The translations under genes were made by a program, and so were the position numbers. Below are positions 35,240 to 45,253 of a stretch of 62,929 nt of DNA, in pieces (position 1 is the stretch's first letter; each line of letters starts with the position of its first letter). This DNA is from an uncultured Flavobacteriaceae bacterium (GTDB taxonomy: Bacteria; Bacteroidota; Bacteroidia; Flavobacteriales; Flavobacteriaceae): assembly GCA_938009735.1 (NCBI GenBank), contig CALLIG010000060.1, positions 1 through 62,929 on the forward strand, given 5' to 3'. Under the pieces are notes generated by a model that did not search any database, was not told the origin of the DNA, and saw only the letters and a program-made list of their open reading frames with translations.

Positions 35240-35299
35240 TTTAAGGTTCTTGTTTTATAAGAAAGTTAGTTCTTCAACTTTATTGTTATTCTACTGTAC

Positions 35300-35950
35300 T
35301 CAATTTTCGAAAGCATACGATATAATGTTTGCTCCCATTTGTAAGGCTTTATCACGAATTTCCTTTGGGTCATTATGAATAGTAGCATCTTCCCAGCCAT
35401 CTCCTAAGTCCGATTCAAAAGTAAATAGTAAAACCAAACGATTGTCATTAAAAATGCCAAGAGCTTGAGGTCGTTTGCCATCATGCTCATGAATTTTTGG
35501 CAATCCCTCTGGGAATTTATACTTCTTTGAGAAAATAGGGTGATCTACCCCTACTTCAACGAACTCTTTATCTGGAAATACTTTGATAAGCTCTTTACGT
35601 AAATACGGTTCCATACCATAGTTGTCATCAATATGTAGAAATCCACCAGACATTAAATAGGTTCTAAGATTTTCAGCTTCCTCTTGAGAAAATACCACGT
35701 TACCATGGCCAGTCATGTGTATAAAAGGGTATTGATAAATTGTCGAATTACCTACTTCAATGGTTTGAGGTTTCTCTTTGATTTTAGTGTCAATATTTTC
35801 GTTACAGTAACGAATCAAATTTGGTAAAGCTGTTGGGTTTCCATACCAATCGCCGCCGCCATTATATTTTAAAATCGCAATTTCTTGACTACAAATAGGA
35901 ACGAAAGTTAAAAAGGCAAAAATCAATGCAATTTGCGTAAGGTGTTTCAT
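35300..35950 (-). CDS. DUF4159 domain protein, secreted
   Basis: The 216-residue protein has a signal peptide (MKHLTQIALIFAFLTFVPIC then SQE). It is then almost entirely a DUF4159 domain, with LKYNGGGDWYGNPTALPNLI, YPFIHMTGHGNVVFSQEEAE, RTYLMSGGFLHIDDNYGME and LFTFESDLGDGWED. The fold resembles a glutamine-amidotransferase-like or von Willebrand-associated sandwich found in Bacteroidota, often near MoxR/VWA genes, which are not seen here. Its function is unknown. It is transcribed divergently from the DUF1223 gene, with a -7 element at 35986-35979. Confidence 0.85.
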   Translation of the reverse strand: MKHLTQIALIFAFLTFVPICSQEIAILKYNGGGDWYGNPTALPNLIRYCNENIDTKIKEKPQTIEVGNSTIYQYPFIHMTGHGNVVFSQEEAENLRTYLMSGGFLHIDDNYGMEPYLRKELIKVFPDKEFVEVGVDHPIFSKKYKFPEGLPKIHEHDGKRPQALGIFNDNRLVLLFTFESDLGDGWEDATIHNDPKEIRDKALQMGANIISYAFEN

Positions 35951-35978
35951 AAATCGACGTACTAAATAATAAACTTTT

Positions 35979-35986
35979 CAAATTTA
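35979..35986 (-). promoter_or_regulatory. -7 promoter element of the DUF4159 gene (TAAATTTG)
   Basis: On the minus strand this reads TAAATTTG, an exact TAnnTTTG match, with a predicted leader of about 25 nt. No matching -33 box at standard spacing was seen. Confidence 0.5.
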
Positions 35987-35996
35987 AGCAATAATC

Positions 35997-36779
35997 ATGT
36001 GGAAAAATATTCAGGTTACAGGAATAGTTTTAATGGGTGTTCTTCTTTTAAGCTTAACTAGCAATCTAAATAAAACTTCAGAAAATCATCTGGTGACAAG
36101 TGAGGTTGAAACATATGAGCCAATAGTTGTTCTTGAATTATTTACTTCACAAGGATGTTCTAGTTGTCCGTCAGCAGATCGTTTGTTACAGAAAGCAAAA
36201 GAAGCCTATAAAAAGGAGGTGTTCGCTCTTTCATACCATGTAGATTATTGGAATTATATAGGATGGAATGACCCTTTTAGTAAGGCAGTTTATGCTGAGA
36301 AACAACAAAAATATAATGTTAAATTTAAAAATGATACTAACTATACACCACAGCTTGTGGTAAATGGAAGAGAACATTTTGTTGGTTCAAATTTTAGAAA
36401 AATGCAGTCTAGTATAGATACTTATATAGAGAAGAAATCAACCAATAATATTGTCTTTAAAGATGTGAATGCGCATCAAGAAAAAATTTCTTTTAACTAT
36501 GAGATTCAAGGTAGCTTTAAAAACAGAAAAATAAGAACATTAATAGCAATTGATGAGAGGTCTACTATTGTAAATCGCCGAGAGAACAAAAATAGAACGC
36601 TTATAAATAGCAACATAGTTGTAGCGGAATTATCAACTAAAATTAAGGAAAGTAACGGTTCAATAGAAATTGGAATTCCGGAAACTGTGAATCCTTCTGA
36701 TAAATTATATTTAATAGTACTTGTCGAAAATTTTGATCATGATATTACTGGAGCTACAAAACAGCTTCTTGTGCGGTAA
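35997..36779 (+). CDS. DUF1223 thioredoxin-fold protein, secreted
   Basis: The 260-residue protein has an N-terminal hydrophobic signal or anchor (VTGIVLMGVLLLSLTS, about residues 7-22). A DUF1223 domain follows, opening with VVLELFTSQGCSSCPSADRLL, where C-S-S-C resembles a thioredoxin-type active site. Further family features are LSYHVDYWNYIGWNDPFS and YTPQLVVNG. It is probably a periplasmic redox or metal-related protein; its function is not established. It faces rsmE tail to tail, and its stop codon lies inside a perfect inverted repeat shared with the rsmE stop (36774-36811). Confidence 0.9.
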   Translation: MWKNIQVTGIVLMGVLLLSLTSNLNKTSENHLVTSEVETYEPIVVLELFTSQGCSSCPSADRLLQKAKEAYKKEVFALSYHVDYWNYIGWNDPFSKAVYAEKQQKYNVKFKNDTNYTPQLVVNGREHFVGSNFRKMQSSIDTYIEKKSTNNIVFKDVNAHQEKISFNYEIQGSFKNRKIRTLIAIDERSTIVNRRENKNRTLINSNIVVAELSTKIKESNGSIEIGIPETVNPSDKLYLIVLVENFDHDITGATKQLLVR

Positions 36780-36811
36780 ATATGATTATCCGTTGTTAAT
36801 CATATTTACCG
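36774..36811. terminator. Perfect 15-bp inverted repeat spanning both stop codons, bidirectional terminator
   Basis: CGGTAAATATGATTA (36774-36788) pairs perfectly with TAATCATATTTACCG (36797-36811) around an 8-nt loop. The DUF1223 stop (36777-36779) and the rsmE stop (36788-36786) both lie inside the left arm. It probably ends transcription from both sides, although neither side has a strong T run. Confidence 0.65.
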
Positions 36812-37493
36812 TAGTGCATGCAACAATAGCTGCTGTTTCAGTTCGCAGTCGATTATCGCCTAAGGAAACCGGTAAAAAACCAACTTCGTAAGCCTGTTTT
36901 ATTTCGCTTTTAGAAAAATCACCTTCAGGACCAATTAGTATTGTCACATCTTTATCAGGTGCAACTCTTCTTTTTAAATCTAATTTTTCTTCATTGGCAC
37001 AATGTGCAATAAAAAGAAGGCCTTTATGCTCTTTTGCCATGAACTCTTTATAGGTTGATGGTGCGTTTAGTTTAGGAAGAAAAGTTTGTAGCGATTGCTT
37101 CATGGCAGAAAGAATTACCTTTTCCATGCGTTCTATTTTAACGATTTTTCGTTCTGAATTATCACAAATAATTGGAGAAATCTCATTGACTCCTATTTCG
37201 GTAGCTTTCTCTAAAAACCACTCAAATCTTTCATTCATTTTAGTTGGAGCAACCACTAAATGAAACCAATGCATTTTTTGATGTTTCTTATCTACATCAA
37301 TGATCTCTGCTTTACACTTTTTTACATCGGCGCTTATGATCTTTGCTTCGAACAAATACCCTTTGCCATTTGTGATGTGTACAATATCACCTTCTTTTTT
37401 TCGCAGAACCTTGATAAGGTGTTTGCTTTCTTCAGCACTAAACATAAATTGTGAAGCACTTTGATCTAATTGAGGGTTATAGAATAATTGCAT
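36786..37493 (-). CDS. rsmE: 16S rRNA (uracil-1498-N3)-methyltransferase
   Basis: RsmE methylates U1498 of 16S rRNA in the assembled 30S subunit. The 235-residue length is normal. The N-terminal PUA-like part contains SAEESKHLIKVLRKKEGDIVHITNGKG-type sequence. The SPOUT domain has VAPTKMNERFEWFLEKATEIG, ILIGPEGDFSKSEI, and the C-terminal knot LPVSLGDNRLRTETAAIVA, all diagnostic. The C-terminal codons form part of the inverted repeat with the convergent DUF1223 gene. It lies downstream of tsaD on the same strand (56 nt from the tsaD stop to its ATG region edges), so they may be co-transcribed. Confidence 0.96.
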   Translation of the reverse strand: MQLFYNPQLDQSASQFMFSAEESKHLIKVLRKKEGDIVHITNGKGYLFEAKIISADVKKCKAEIIDVDKKHQKMHWFHLVVAPTKMNERFEWFLEKATEIGVNEISPIICDNSERKIVKIERMEKVILSAMKQSLQTFLPKLNAPSTYKEFMAKEHKGLLFIAHCANEEKLDLKRRVAPDKDVTILIGPEGDFSKSEIKQAYEVGFLPVSLGDNRLRTETAAIVACTTVNMINNG

Positions 37494-37521
37494 TAAATGA
37501 TGATTAATGGTTTATGTATGT

Positions 37522-38550
37522 TTAAGATCCGATAGCGTAACGGGCTTTTGCTGTAATGTCTTGTTTTGAAAAATCGCCTTGAGTATATTTTAAAAACCCA
37601 ACAATTCCGATCATGGCAGCGTTGTCTGTACAATACTGAAATTCAGGAATATATGTTGTCCATCCATGAGTTTTTGTAGCTTTTTTAAGCGCATTTCGAA
37701 TACCTGAATTCGCTGAAACCCCACCGCCAATGGCGATTTGATTCACGCCTGTTTGCTTTACTGCTTTTTTAAGTTTGTCCATCAAAATTTCGATAATGGT
37801 ATATTGAATAGATGCACAAATATCATTGAGATTTTCAGTAATAAAATTAGGATTCTTTTTGGTTTCTCTTTGGATGAAATATAGAATGCCTGTTTTTAAT
37901 CCGCTGAAACTAAAATTCAACCCATCGACTCTTGGTTTTGTAAAAGGGAATGCTTTTGGGTTTCCAAGCTGTGCATATTTGTCAATTAAAGGTCCGCCAG
38001 GGTAGGGTAGGCCAAGTACTTTCGCGCTTTTGTCAAAAGCTTCTCCAACGGCGTCATCTAAAGATTCACCTAATATTTCCATATCAAAATAATCTTTTAC
38101 AAGCACTATTTGAGTATGTCCGCCACTAATGGTCATCCCAAGAAAAGGAAATTCAGGTTTTGATTTATTTTCAGTTTCAATAAAATGTGCTAAAATATGA
38201 GCCTGCATGTGATTTACTTCAATAAGGGGAATGCCTAAGCCCATTGCTAAAGATTTTGCAAATGAGGTGCCAACTAATAATGAACCCATAAGTCCTGGTC
38301 CTCTCGTAAAAGCTATGGCTGATAATTGTTTTTTATCGATATTTGCTATCGACAATGCTTGGTGCACCACCGGAACTATATTTTGCTGGTGAGCCCTTGA
38401 GGCAAGTTCGGGTACAACACCCCCATATTCCTCATGTATTTTCTGGGTAGAAACCACATTGCTCAACATTTTATTATTACATAAAACCGCTGCAGAGGTG
38501 TCGTCACATGAAGATTCTATAGCGAGAATATAAATAGTTTCTTTTTCCAC
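37522..38550 (-). CDS. tsaD: tRNA N6-adenosine threonylcarbamoyltransferase
   Basis: TsaD transfers the threonylcarbamoyl group to A37 of ANN-decoding tRNAs. Diagnostic parts are ILAIESSCDDTSAAVL, RGPGLMGSLLVGTSFAK, the metal-binding His pair in EVNHMQAHILAHF, TISGGHTQIVLV, DDAVGEAFDKSAKVLGLPYPGGP and AIGGGVSANSGIR. The open frame extends to a TTG at 38577, but that TTG is part of the -7 promoter element on this strand. GTG at 38550 (read MEKETIYILAIESS, 342 residues) is therefore the likely start, giving the normal family length. The gene is divergent from tamB with 68 nt between the starts. Confidence 0.95.
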   Translation of the reverse strand: MEKETIYILAIESSCDDTSAAVLCNNKMLSNVVSTQKIHEEYGGVVPELASRAHQQNIVPVVHQALSIANIDKKQLSAIAFTRGPGLMGSLLVGTSFAKSLAMGLGIPLIEVNHMQAHILAHFIETENKSKPEFPFLGMTISGGHTQIVLVKDYFDMEILGESLDDAVGEAFDKSAKVLGLPYPGGPLIDKYAQLGNPKAFPFTKPRVDGLNFSFSGLKTGILYFIQRETKKNPNFITENLNDICASIQYTIIEILMDKLKKAVKQTGVNQIAIGGGVSANSGIRNALKKATKTHGWTTYIPEFQYCTDNAAMIGIVGFLKYTQGDFSKQDITAKARYAIGS

Positions 38551-38574
38551 AAGTTTGGAATAAAAATTGGAGTA

Positions 38575-38603
38575 CAAAGGTAAAACATAAAAGCCCTATC
38601 AAA
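38575..38603 (-). promoter_or_regulatory. tsaD promoter: -33 TTTG and -7 TACCTTTG
   Basis: On the minus strand, TTTG (38603-38600) is followed after 17 nt by TACCTTTG (38582-38575). Both elements and the spacing fit the flavobacterial promoter pattern. Transcription would start near 38571, about 20 nt before the GTG start. This rules out translation from the TTG at 38577. Confidence 0.7.
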
Positions 38604-38618
38604 AAACTGAGGAAAATA

Positions 38619-41600
38619 TTGCTGCGTTTGTTATTGGTGTTTTTGCTGATATGCGTATTGGGCTCAATAATTCTTTCACTACCTGCAGTTCAAACAAGAT
38701 TTGCAAAATTTGCTACTAACTCAATTAATGAGGAATATGGCACAAATATTAATATCGATCGATTACAATTTTCTTTAATTTCATGGGATACTTCTCTTAA
38801 GGGTATTTATATAGAAGACTATGAAAAGGACACGCTGTTTTATGTTGACAATCTTACAACTTCCATTTTAAATGTCCGAAACCTAGTTTCAAGTAAATTA
38901 GAATTTGGTGATATAGATGTTGACGGGCTTGATTTTAAACTGAAAACCTATAAAGATTCAATAGGTACTAATTTAGAAGTGTTTATCGATAAGCTTGATG
39001 ATGGTAAAGCCAGAAAGCCAGGCACACCTCCGTTCTTTTTTTCATCATCTAATGTTGAGATTACCAATAGCACATTTAGGCTTATTGATGAAAATAGAGA
39101 AACTGCAGAAATGCTAGATTTCAAAAGGTTAAATATCTCGGCACAGGATTTTCAAATATTAGGTCCAGAGGTATCTACCGGTATTAAGGCGATGTCATTT
39201 GATAGTAAAAGAGGTTTGCATGTTGATAAGCTTTCAACTGATTTTAAATATACAAAACAACAAATGCGTTTTGATTCTTTGTCTATTCAAACTCCAGGTT
39301 CTGAATTGAAAGGAAAGCTGACTTTTAATTATGATCGTAAAGATTTTAAAGAATTTTTAGACAAAGTAAAGCTTGAAGCCACATTTACTGAATCTACTGT
39401 TGCCTTTGATGAGATTAACCTATTGTACAATCAATTTGGCACAGGTAAGAAAGTGCTTTTTTCTTCTGATTTCAATGGTGTATTGAATGATTTAAATGCT
39501 GATAAACTATTTGTACAATCAGATAATACGGGTATTCGCGGTGATTTTAATTTCAAGAATTTATTTAGTAAAAAGGAGCCATTTGTGATGAATGCTCGAA
39601 TGAAAAATGTCACTTCTAGCTATTATGAACTACGATCACTATTGCCAAATATATTAGGTAAGTTGCCAACTACATTTAAAAAATTAGGGCAGTTTACAGT
39701 TCGTGGTGACGCCTTGGTAACAGAAACTTCGATAAATGCCAAGGTGAATTTAAATTCTGCCGTTGGTAGTAGTTACGCCGATTTAGAATTAACAAATATC
39801 AACAATATTGATGATGCGCAGTACAAAGGTTTTGTTTCATTAATAGATTTTGATTTAGGCAGTTTTGCAGAATCTAAAAATCTAGGAAAAACAAATCTTG
39901 ATTTTAATGTTGAAGGCAAGGGTTTTGTAAAGGAAAGCTTGAATACTGAGGTAATTGGTCAGATATACGCCATCGATTTTAACGGTTACAAATATCAAAA
40001 TATCAAAGTTTCTGGGGTGCTAAAGGAGCAATTGTTTGATGGCTCACTTGTGGTTGATGACAAAAACTTGAAATTCAACTTCAAGGGGTTGGCAGAAATA
40101 GGATTAGATCGTAACAATTTCAATTTCATCGCTAATGTTGATTATGCCGATCTTAAAAAATTGAATTTTATTAATGATAGTATTTCTATATTTAAAGGGA
40201 ATGTAAATATGGATATTACTGGGAACACCCTAGATAATATCGTAGGTGATATCAAATTCACTAAAACGAATTTCACAAACGTTAATGACACCTATTACTT
40301 TGAAGATTTCAAAGTTTCTTCAAGTTTTGAAAATGACTCGCTGCGAACCATAGATATTAACTCTAAGGATATCATTACTGGATACTTGAAAGGGAATTTT
40401 AAAGTTGAAGAATTAGGTAAATTAGTTCAGAATTCTCTTGGCTCAGTATATACAAACTACCGCCCTTTCGATATTTCAGATGGGCAAACTTTGGCTTTCA
40501 ATTTTAAGATCTATAATAAGATTGTCGATGTCTTTTTTCCTGAAGTACGATTTGATCCTAATACTTTTATTAGGGGAAATATAGTCGCTGATGAGGGAGA
40601 TTTCAAACTTAATTTTAAATCTCCAAGTATATCTGCATTTGGAACTGCTGCAGATAATATTGAGGTTAAAGTGGATAATAAAAACCCGCTCTTTAATACC
40701 TATGTTTCGGTTGGCGACCTTTCAACACCTTACTATGACGTAAAAGACTTCAATCTTATTAATACTACTTTAAAAGACACCTTGTTCTTTAGAACTGAAT
40801 TTAAGGGAGGAAGCGAATACAATGACAGTTATAATTTGAATTTCTATCACACTTTTAATAATGAAAATAAATCGGTGATAGGCCTGAAGAAATCAGATAT
40901 TAGTTTCAAGGATAACACTTGGGTGCTTAATAAAGACGGTGATTCAAAAAACAAAGTGATCATCAATCGAACCTTAGATAGTATTTCAATTGAAGAGATT
41001 GTAATGAACAATGAGGCGCAAGAACAAATTCGATTGAGAGGTACTCTGGCAGATTCTACCTCCAAAGATCTTCAGTTGCAGTTTAAAATTGTTTCCTTAG
41101 ATAAAATAGCCCCTGTTATTGATAGTTTGAATCTAGAAGGTGAGGTTAATGGTATTCTGAATATTTTTCAAAAAGACGGTATTTATTTGCCTTCTTCAAA
41201 TTTAGGTATTGATGACTTCTCAATTAATGGTATTAGATTGGGTGATATGACAATGGGTATTGTTGGTAATAAAGATTTAACCGACTTTGTTGTGAATACT
41301 CAAATTACAGATAATGGTATTGAAAAGTTAGGTGTTGTAGGTAATATTATTAATAAGGGTGATTTGCCTCAAGCCCAGTTACTCGCGAATTTTAGAGATT
41401 TTGATCTGGAAGCATTTAGTCCCTTAGGAGAAGGAGTAATTGATCACATACGAGGCTTAATAAATGGAAGTGTTCGAATCAATGGTGATATTGATAACCC
41501 ATCAATCAATGGCCTTTTAACTTTAAATAACGCAGGTATTGCGGTACCGTATTTAAATGTAGATTATAGCTTCGCTAACAACTCACGTGTTCGTTTAACA

Positions 41601-43064
41601 GATCAAACCTTTTATTTTGAGGAAATTGCATTAAGTGATGTTACGGAAAATAGCACGGCAACTATTGATGGTACTATAAAGCATTCCTACTTTAAAGATT
41701 GGACGCTTGATTTGAATGTGGATACAAATAATGATCGGCTACTTATTTTAAATACTGAATTTGACGAAGATGAATTATACTTCGGTACAGGTTTTTTAAA
41801 TGGAACAGGTAGAATTTATGGACCAACAAAAGCACTTACCATAAAGGTGGATGGGGAAACAGCTCGAGGCACTTCAATTAATATTCCCTTAAGTGATGTA
41901 GCCTCTTTAGGAGATTATTCATTCATTAATTTTATTGATAAAAATAGCATTCAAACCATAGATGAGCAGCGTGTTTTAAATGATGTTGAAGGCTTAGAAT
42001 TAGAATTTAATCTCGATGTCACTCCTGAAGCCGAGGTAAAAATAGTTACTGATACGAAAACGGGCAGTACGCTAAAAGGCACCGGAGAAGGCATAATTCT
42101 TATGCGAATTAATACAAGAGGCAAGTTTCATATGTTCGGAACCTTTGTGGTGGTAACAGGAGAGTATAATTACAAATATGGAGGTTTCATTGACAAAACA
42201 TTCCAGGTAAAGCCAGGAGGTACTATAAATTGGGAGCAAGACCCACTTGGTGCTAATCTAAATATGGAAGCAGTTTACAACCTGAATGCAAACCCCGCGC
42301 CATTACTCGATAATCCTAATTATTCGCGAAGTATCTCAACGGATGTGGTTATTGGTTTAACCGGTCCACTTGAAAAACCGAATATTGATTTTGAAATTGA
42401 ATTTCCAGGTACAAATTCTATTGTGCAATCAGAATTGGAATATCGTTTGCAAGATCCAACGGTAGAAGAGAAAAATGCTTTGTTTTTATTGGCGCAAGGT
42501 TCTTTTGTAAATGATCAAAGTGGAATTAATGAACAAGCAATAACGGGTACCATTGCGCAATCAGTTACTAGTATGTTAAATCAGCTGATAAGTTCAGATG
42601 ATGACAAATTTAAATTTGGAGTAGATTGGCAACAAGGTAGAACCGATCGTACAACCGCCATTGAAACGGATAGTAGAGTGGGAGTAACCGTATCAACTAA
42701 AATTAGTGATCGTCTTTTATTTAATGGCAAGGTTGGGGTTCCTGTAGGAGGAGCTACAGAGACTATTGTAGCAGGAGATTTCGAAATTCAATTGCTTCTC
42801 AATGAGGAAGGCAGCTTAAGTGCTAAGTTTTTTAGTCGCGAAAGTGAAATTCAAGAATATTTAGGGGATAGGGTAGGTTCCACTCAAGGAGCAGGACTCT
42901 CATATGAAGTCGATTTTAATAGTTTTAAAGAGTTATGGAGTAAAATCTTTAAGAAGAAAGAAAAGGAAGAAGATGATTCTGTTAAGTCAACTATTCCAGC
43001 TGCTGCATTTATAAGCAATGATAGCTTGATACGTTATTCTCCAAAAGCTAAAGAGCTAAATTAA
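38619..43064 (+). CDS. tamB: TamB/DUF490-family translocation and assembly protein
   Basis: The 1481-residue inner-membrane-anchored periplasmic protein starts with one membrane helix (LRLLLVFLLICVLGSIILSL). A long series of beta-strand-rich AsmA/TamB-like repeats follows, and the C-terminal TamB domain is about residues 1000-1440 (GTGFLNGTGRIYGPTKALTI, GTFVVVTGEYNYKYGG, VIGLTGPLEKPNIDFEIEFPG, ALFLLAQGSF, FNGKVGVPVG). It is thought to form a hydrophobic groove moving lipids to, or helping protein assembly in, the outer membrane. The start is uncertain: TTG 38619 has a GAGGA motif 5 nt upstream, but the open frame continues upstream with KKLRKIL, which looks like conserved TamB N-terminus. A CTG at 38607 or a rarer start is possible. 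Confidence 0.93.
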   Translation: MLRLLLVFLLICVLGSIILSLPAVQTRFAKFATNSINEEYGTNINIDRLQFSLISWDTSLKGIYIEDYEKDTLFYVDNLTTSILNVRNLVSSKLEFGDIDVDGLDFKLKTYKDSIGTNLEVFIDKLDDGKARKPGTPPFFFSSSNVEITNSTFRLIDENRETAEMLDFKRLNISAQDFQILGPEVSTGIKAMSFDSKRGLHVDKLSTDFKYTKQQMRFDSLSIQTPGSELKGKLTFNYDRKDFKEFLDKVKLEATFTESTVAFDEINLLYNQFGTGKKVLFSSDFNGVLNDLNADKLFVQSDNTGIRGDFNFKNLFSKKEPFVMNARMKNVTSSYYELRSLLPNILGKLPTTFKKLGQFTVRGDALVTETSINAKVNLNSAVGSSYADLELTNINNIDDAQYKGFVSLIDFDLGSFAESKNLGKTNLDFNVEGKGFVKESLNTEVIGQIYAIDFNGYKYQNIKVSGVLKEQLFDGSLVVDDKNLKFNFKGLAEIGLDRNNFNFIANVDYADLKKLNFINDSISIFKGNVNMDITGNTLDNIVGDIKFTKTNFTNVNDTYYFEDFKVSSSFENDSLRTIDINSKDIITGYLKGNFKVEELGKLVQNSLGSVYTNYRPFDISDGQTLAFNFKIYNKIVDVFFPEVRFDPNTFIRGNIVADEGDFKLNFKSPSISAFGTAADNIEVKVDNKNPLFNTYVSVGDLSTPYYDVKDFNLINTTLKDTLFFRTEFKGGSEYNDSYNLNFYHTFNNENKSVIGLKKSDISFKDNTWVLNKDGDSKNKVIINRTLDSISIEEIVMNNEAQEQIRLRGTLADSTSKDLQLQFKIVSLDKIAPVIDSLNLEGEVNGILNIFQKDGIYLPSSNLGIDDFSINGIRLGDMTMGIVGNKDLTDFVVNTQITDNGIEKLGVVGNIINKGDLPQAQLLANFRDFDLEAFSPLGEGVIDHIRGLINGSVRINGDIDNPSINGLLTLNNAGIAVPYLNVDYSFANNSRVRLTDQTFYFEEIALSDVTENSTATIDGTIKHSYFKDWTLDLNVDTNNDRLLILNTEFDEDELYFGTGFLNGTGRIYGPTKALTIKVDGETARGTSINIPLSDVASLGDYSFINFIDKNSIQTIDEQRVLNDVEGLELEFNLDVTPEAEVKIVTDTKTGSTLKGTGEGIILMRINTRGKFHMFGTFVVVTGEYNYKYGGFIDKTFQVKPGGTINWEQDPLGANLNMEAVYNLNANPAPLLDNPNYSRSISTDVVIGLTGPLEKPNIDFEIEFPGTNSIVQSELEYRLQDPTVEEKNALFLLAQGSFVNDQSGINEQAITGTIAQSVTSMLNQLISSDDDKFKFGVDWQQGRTDRTTAIETDSRVGVTVSTKISDRLLFNGKVGVPVGGATETIVAGDFEIQLLLNEEGSLSAKFFSRESEIQEYLGDRVGSTQGAGLSYEVDFNSFKELWSKIFKKKEKEEDDSVKSTIPAAAFISNDSLIRYSPKAKELN

Positions 43065-43110
43065 TTTTAGCACAATCGTTGGTTGTTATGTTTTATTCCA
43101 AACACCCATA

Positions 43111-43126
43111 GTGTTCTCGAGCACAC
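43111..43126. promoter_or_regulatory. Imperfect palindrome matching the nagB operator
   Basis: GTGTTCTCGAGCACAC is palindromic except for one pair and matches the perfect palindrome upstream of nagB (8021-8036) at 13 of 16 positions, including the TCGA centre and CACAC end. It lies about 60-75 bp upstream of the pfkA -7 element, a position more typical of an activator or distal operator. Confidence 0.6.
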
Positions 43127-43139
43127 GAAAACGTTTTCG
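43126..43139. promoter_or_regulatory. Perfect LacI/GalR-type palindrome upstream of pfkA
   Basis: CGAAAACGTTTTCG is a perfect 14-bp palindrome with the central CG and A/T half-sites typical of LacI/GalR-family operators. It overlaps the previous palindrome by one base. It lies 82 nt upstream of the pfkA ATG. No LacI-family gene is present in the window. Confidence 0.6.
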
Positions 43140-43186
43140 CTGTAAGATCTTGTCAAATAAGGGCTTAAACAATTCTTTAAGTCGAA

Positions 43187-43194
43187 TAAGTTTG
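43187..43194 (+). promoter_or_regulatory. -7 promoter element of pfkA (TAAGTTTG)
   Basis: TAAGTTTG is an exact TAnnTTTG match, 26 nt before the pfkA ATG, predicting a leader of about 20 nt. No -33 element was found at standard spacing, which would fit an activator-dependent promoter. Confidence 0.55.
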
Positions 43195-43220
43195 CTAATT
43201 TCGCTAGCTTAATTTTTCCG

Positions 43221-44213
43221 ATGACTTTGACTTCAAAAATAAAAAAGATAGGTGTTTTTACATCAGGTGGAGATTCCCCCGGGATGAATGCGGCTATACG
43301 CGCAGTTGTTAGAACTTGTGCTTATTTGAAAGTAGACTGTGTTGGTATCTATCGAGGATATCAAGGTTTGATCGAAGGAGATTTTAAGCCGATGGATGCA
43401 AGAAGCGTCAATAATATCATAAACAAGGGAGGTACAATTTTGAAATCTGCACGATGTGAAGATTTTAGAACTGCTGAAGGACGTAAAAAAGCGCATGATC
43501 AGTTAATAGCAGAAGGCATTGATGCTTTTGTAGTTATTGGAGGCGATGGAAGTTTTACTGGAGCAATGATATTTAATTCAGAATATGATTTTCCGGTTAT
43601 TGGTATCCCTGGTACAATTGACAATGACATTTTTGGTACTTCTAATACTTTAGGGTTTGATACTGCGTGTAACACCGTGGTAGAAATCATAGATAAGATT
43701 AGAGACACAGCTAGTTCGCATAATCGCTTATTTTTTGTTGAGGTTATGGGCCGAGATGTTGGCCATATTGCTTTGAATGTTGGTGTTGGAGCTGGTGCCG
43801 AGGAGATTTTAATTCCTGAAGAGGATTTAGGACTTGAACGTTTGGTTGAATCTCTAAAGCGCAGTAAGGCTTCTGGTAAATCATCAAGTATCGTAGTCGT
43901 TGCGGAAGGTGATAAAATTGGTAAGAGTGTCTTTGAGCTTAAAGATTATATAGAAGAACACCTGCCTATTTACGATGTTCGAGTGTCTGTTTTAGGGCAT
44001 TTACAGCGTGGTGGTGCGCCTTCATGTTTTGATCGTGTTCTAGCTAGTAGAATGGGTGTTAAGGCAGTAGAGACCTTGTTGGAAGGGCAAACGAATTTAA
44101 TGGTAGGTATTCAGAATAACGAATTGACATTAACACCGATAAGTAAGGCAATAAAAGGGCATACAAAAATTGATAGTGAACTCATTAGAGTTTCAGATAT
44201 AATGACAACATAA
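43221..44213 (+). CDS. pfkA: ATP-dependent 6-phosphofructokinase
   Basis: PfkA phosphorylates fructose-6-phosphate, the committed step of glycolysis, in the cytoplasm. The 330-residue protein has the nucleotide site GVFTSGGDSPGMNAAIRAVV (about residues 11-30) and VVIGGDGSFTGA (about 101-112), where the Gly of GGDGS indicates ATP rather than pyrophosphate use. The catalytic segment PGTIDNDIFGTSNTLGFDTA is at about 132-151, with EVMGRDVGHIA and GHLQRGGAPSCFDR further on. It is followed 26 nt later by gapA, so they form an operon. The upstream region carries two palindromes, one of them shared with nagB. Confidence 0.97.
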   Translation: MTLTSKIKKIGVFTSGGDSPGMNAAIRAVVRTCAYLKVDCVGIYRGYQGLIEGDFKPMDARSVNNIINKGGTILKSARCEDFRTAEGRKKAHDQLIAEGIDAFVVIGGDGSFTGAMIFNSEYDFPVIGIPGTIDNDIFGTSNTLGFDTACNTVVEIIDKIRDTASSHNRLFFVEVMGRDVGHIALNVGVGAGAEEILIPEEDLGLERLVESLKRSKASGKSSSIVVVAEGDKIGKSVFELKDYIEEHLPIYDVRVSVLGHLQRGGAPSCFDRVLASRMGVKAVETLLEGQTNLMVGIQNNELTLTPISKAIKGHTKIDSELIRVSDIMTT

Positions 44214-44239
44214 TTTTAAAACACGTAAACAATTAATAA

Positions 44240-45241
<1,002 letters not shown>

Positions 45242-45253
45242 ATTATAATTATC

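Noticed and set aside
38551-38577. Longer TTG start for tsaD
   Set aside because: The TTG is part of the -7 element, so it would lie upstream of the transcript.
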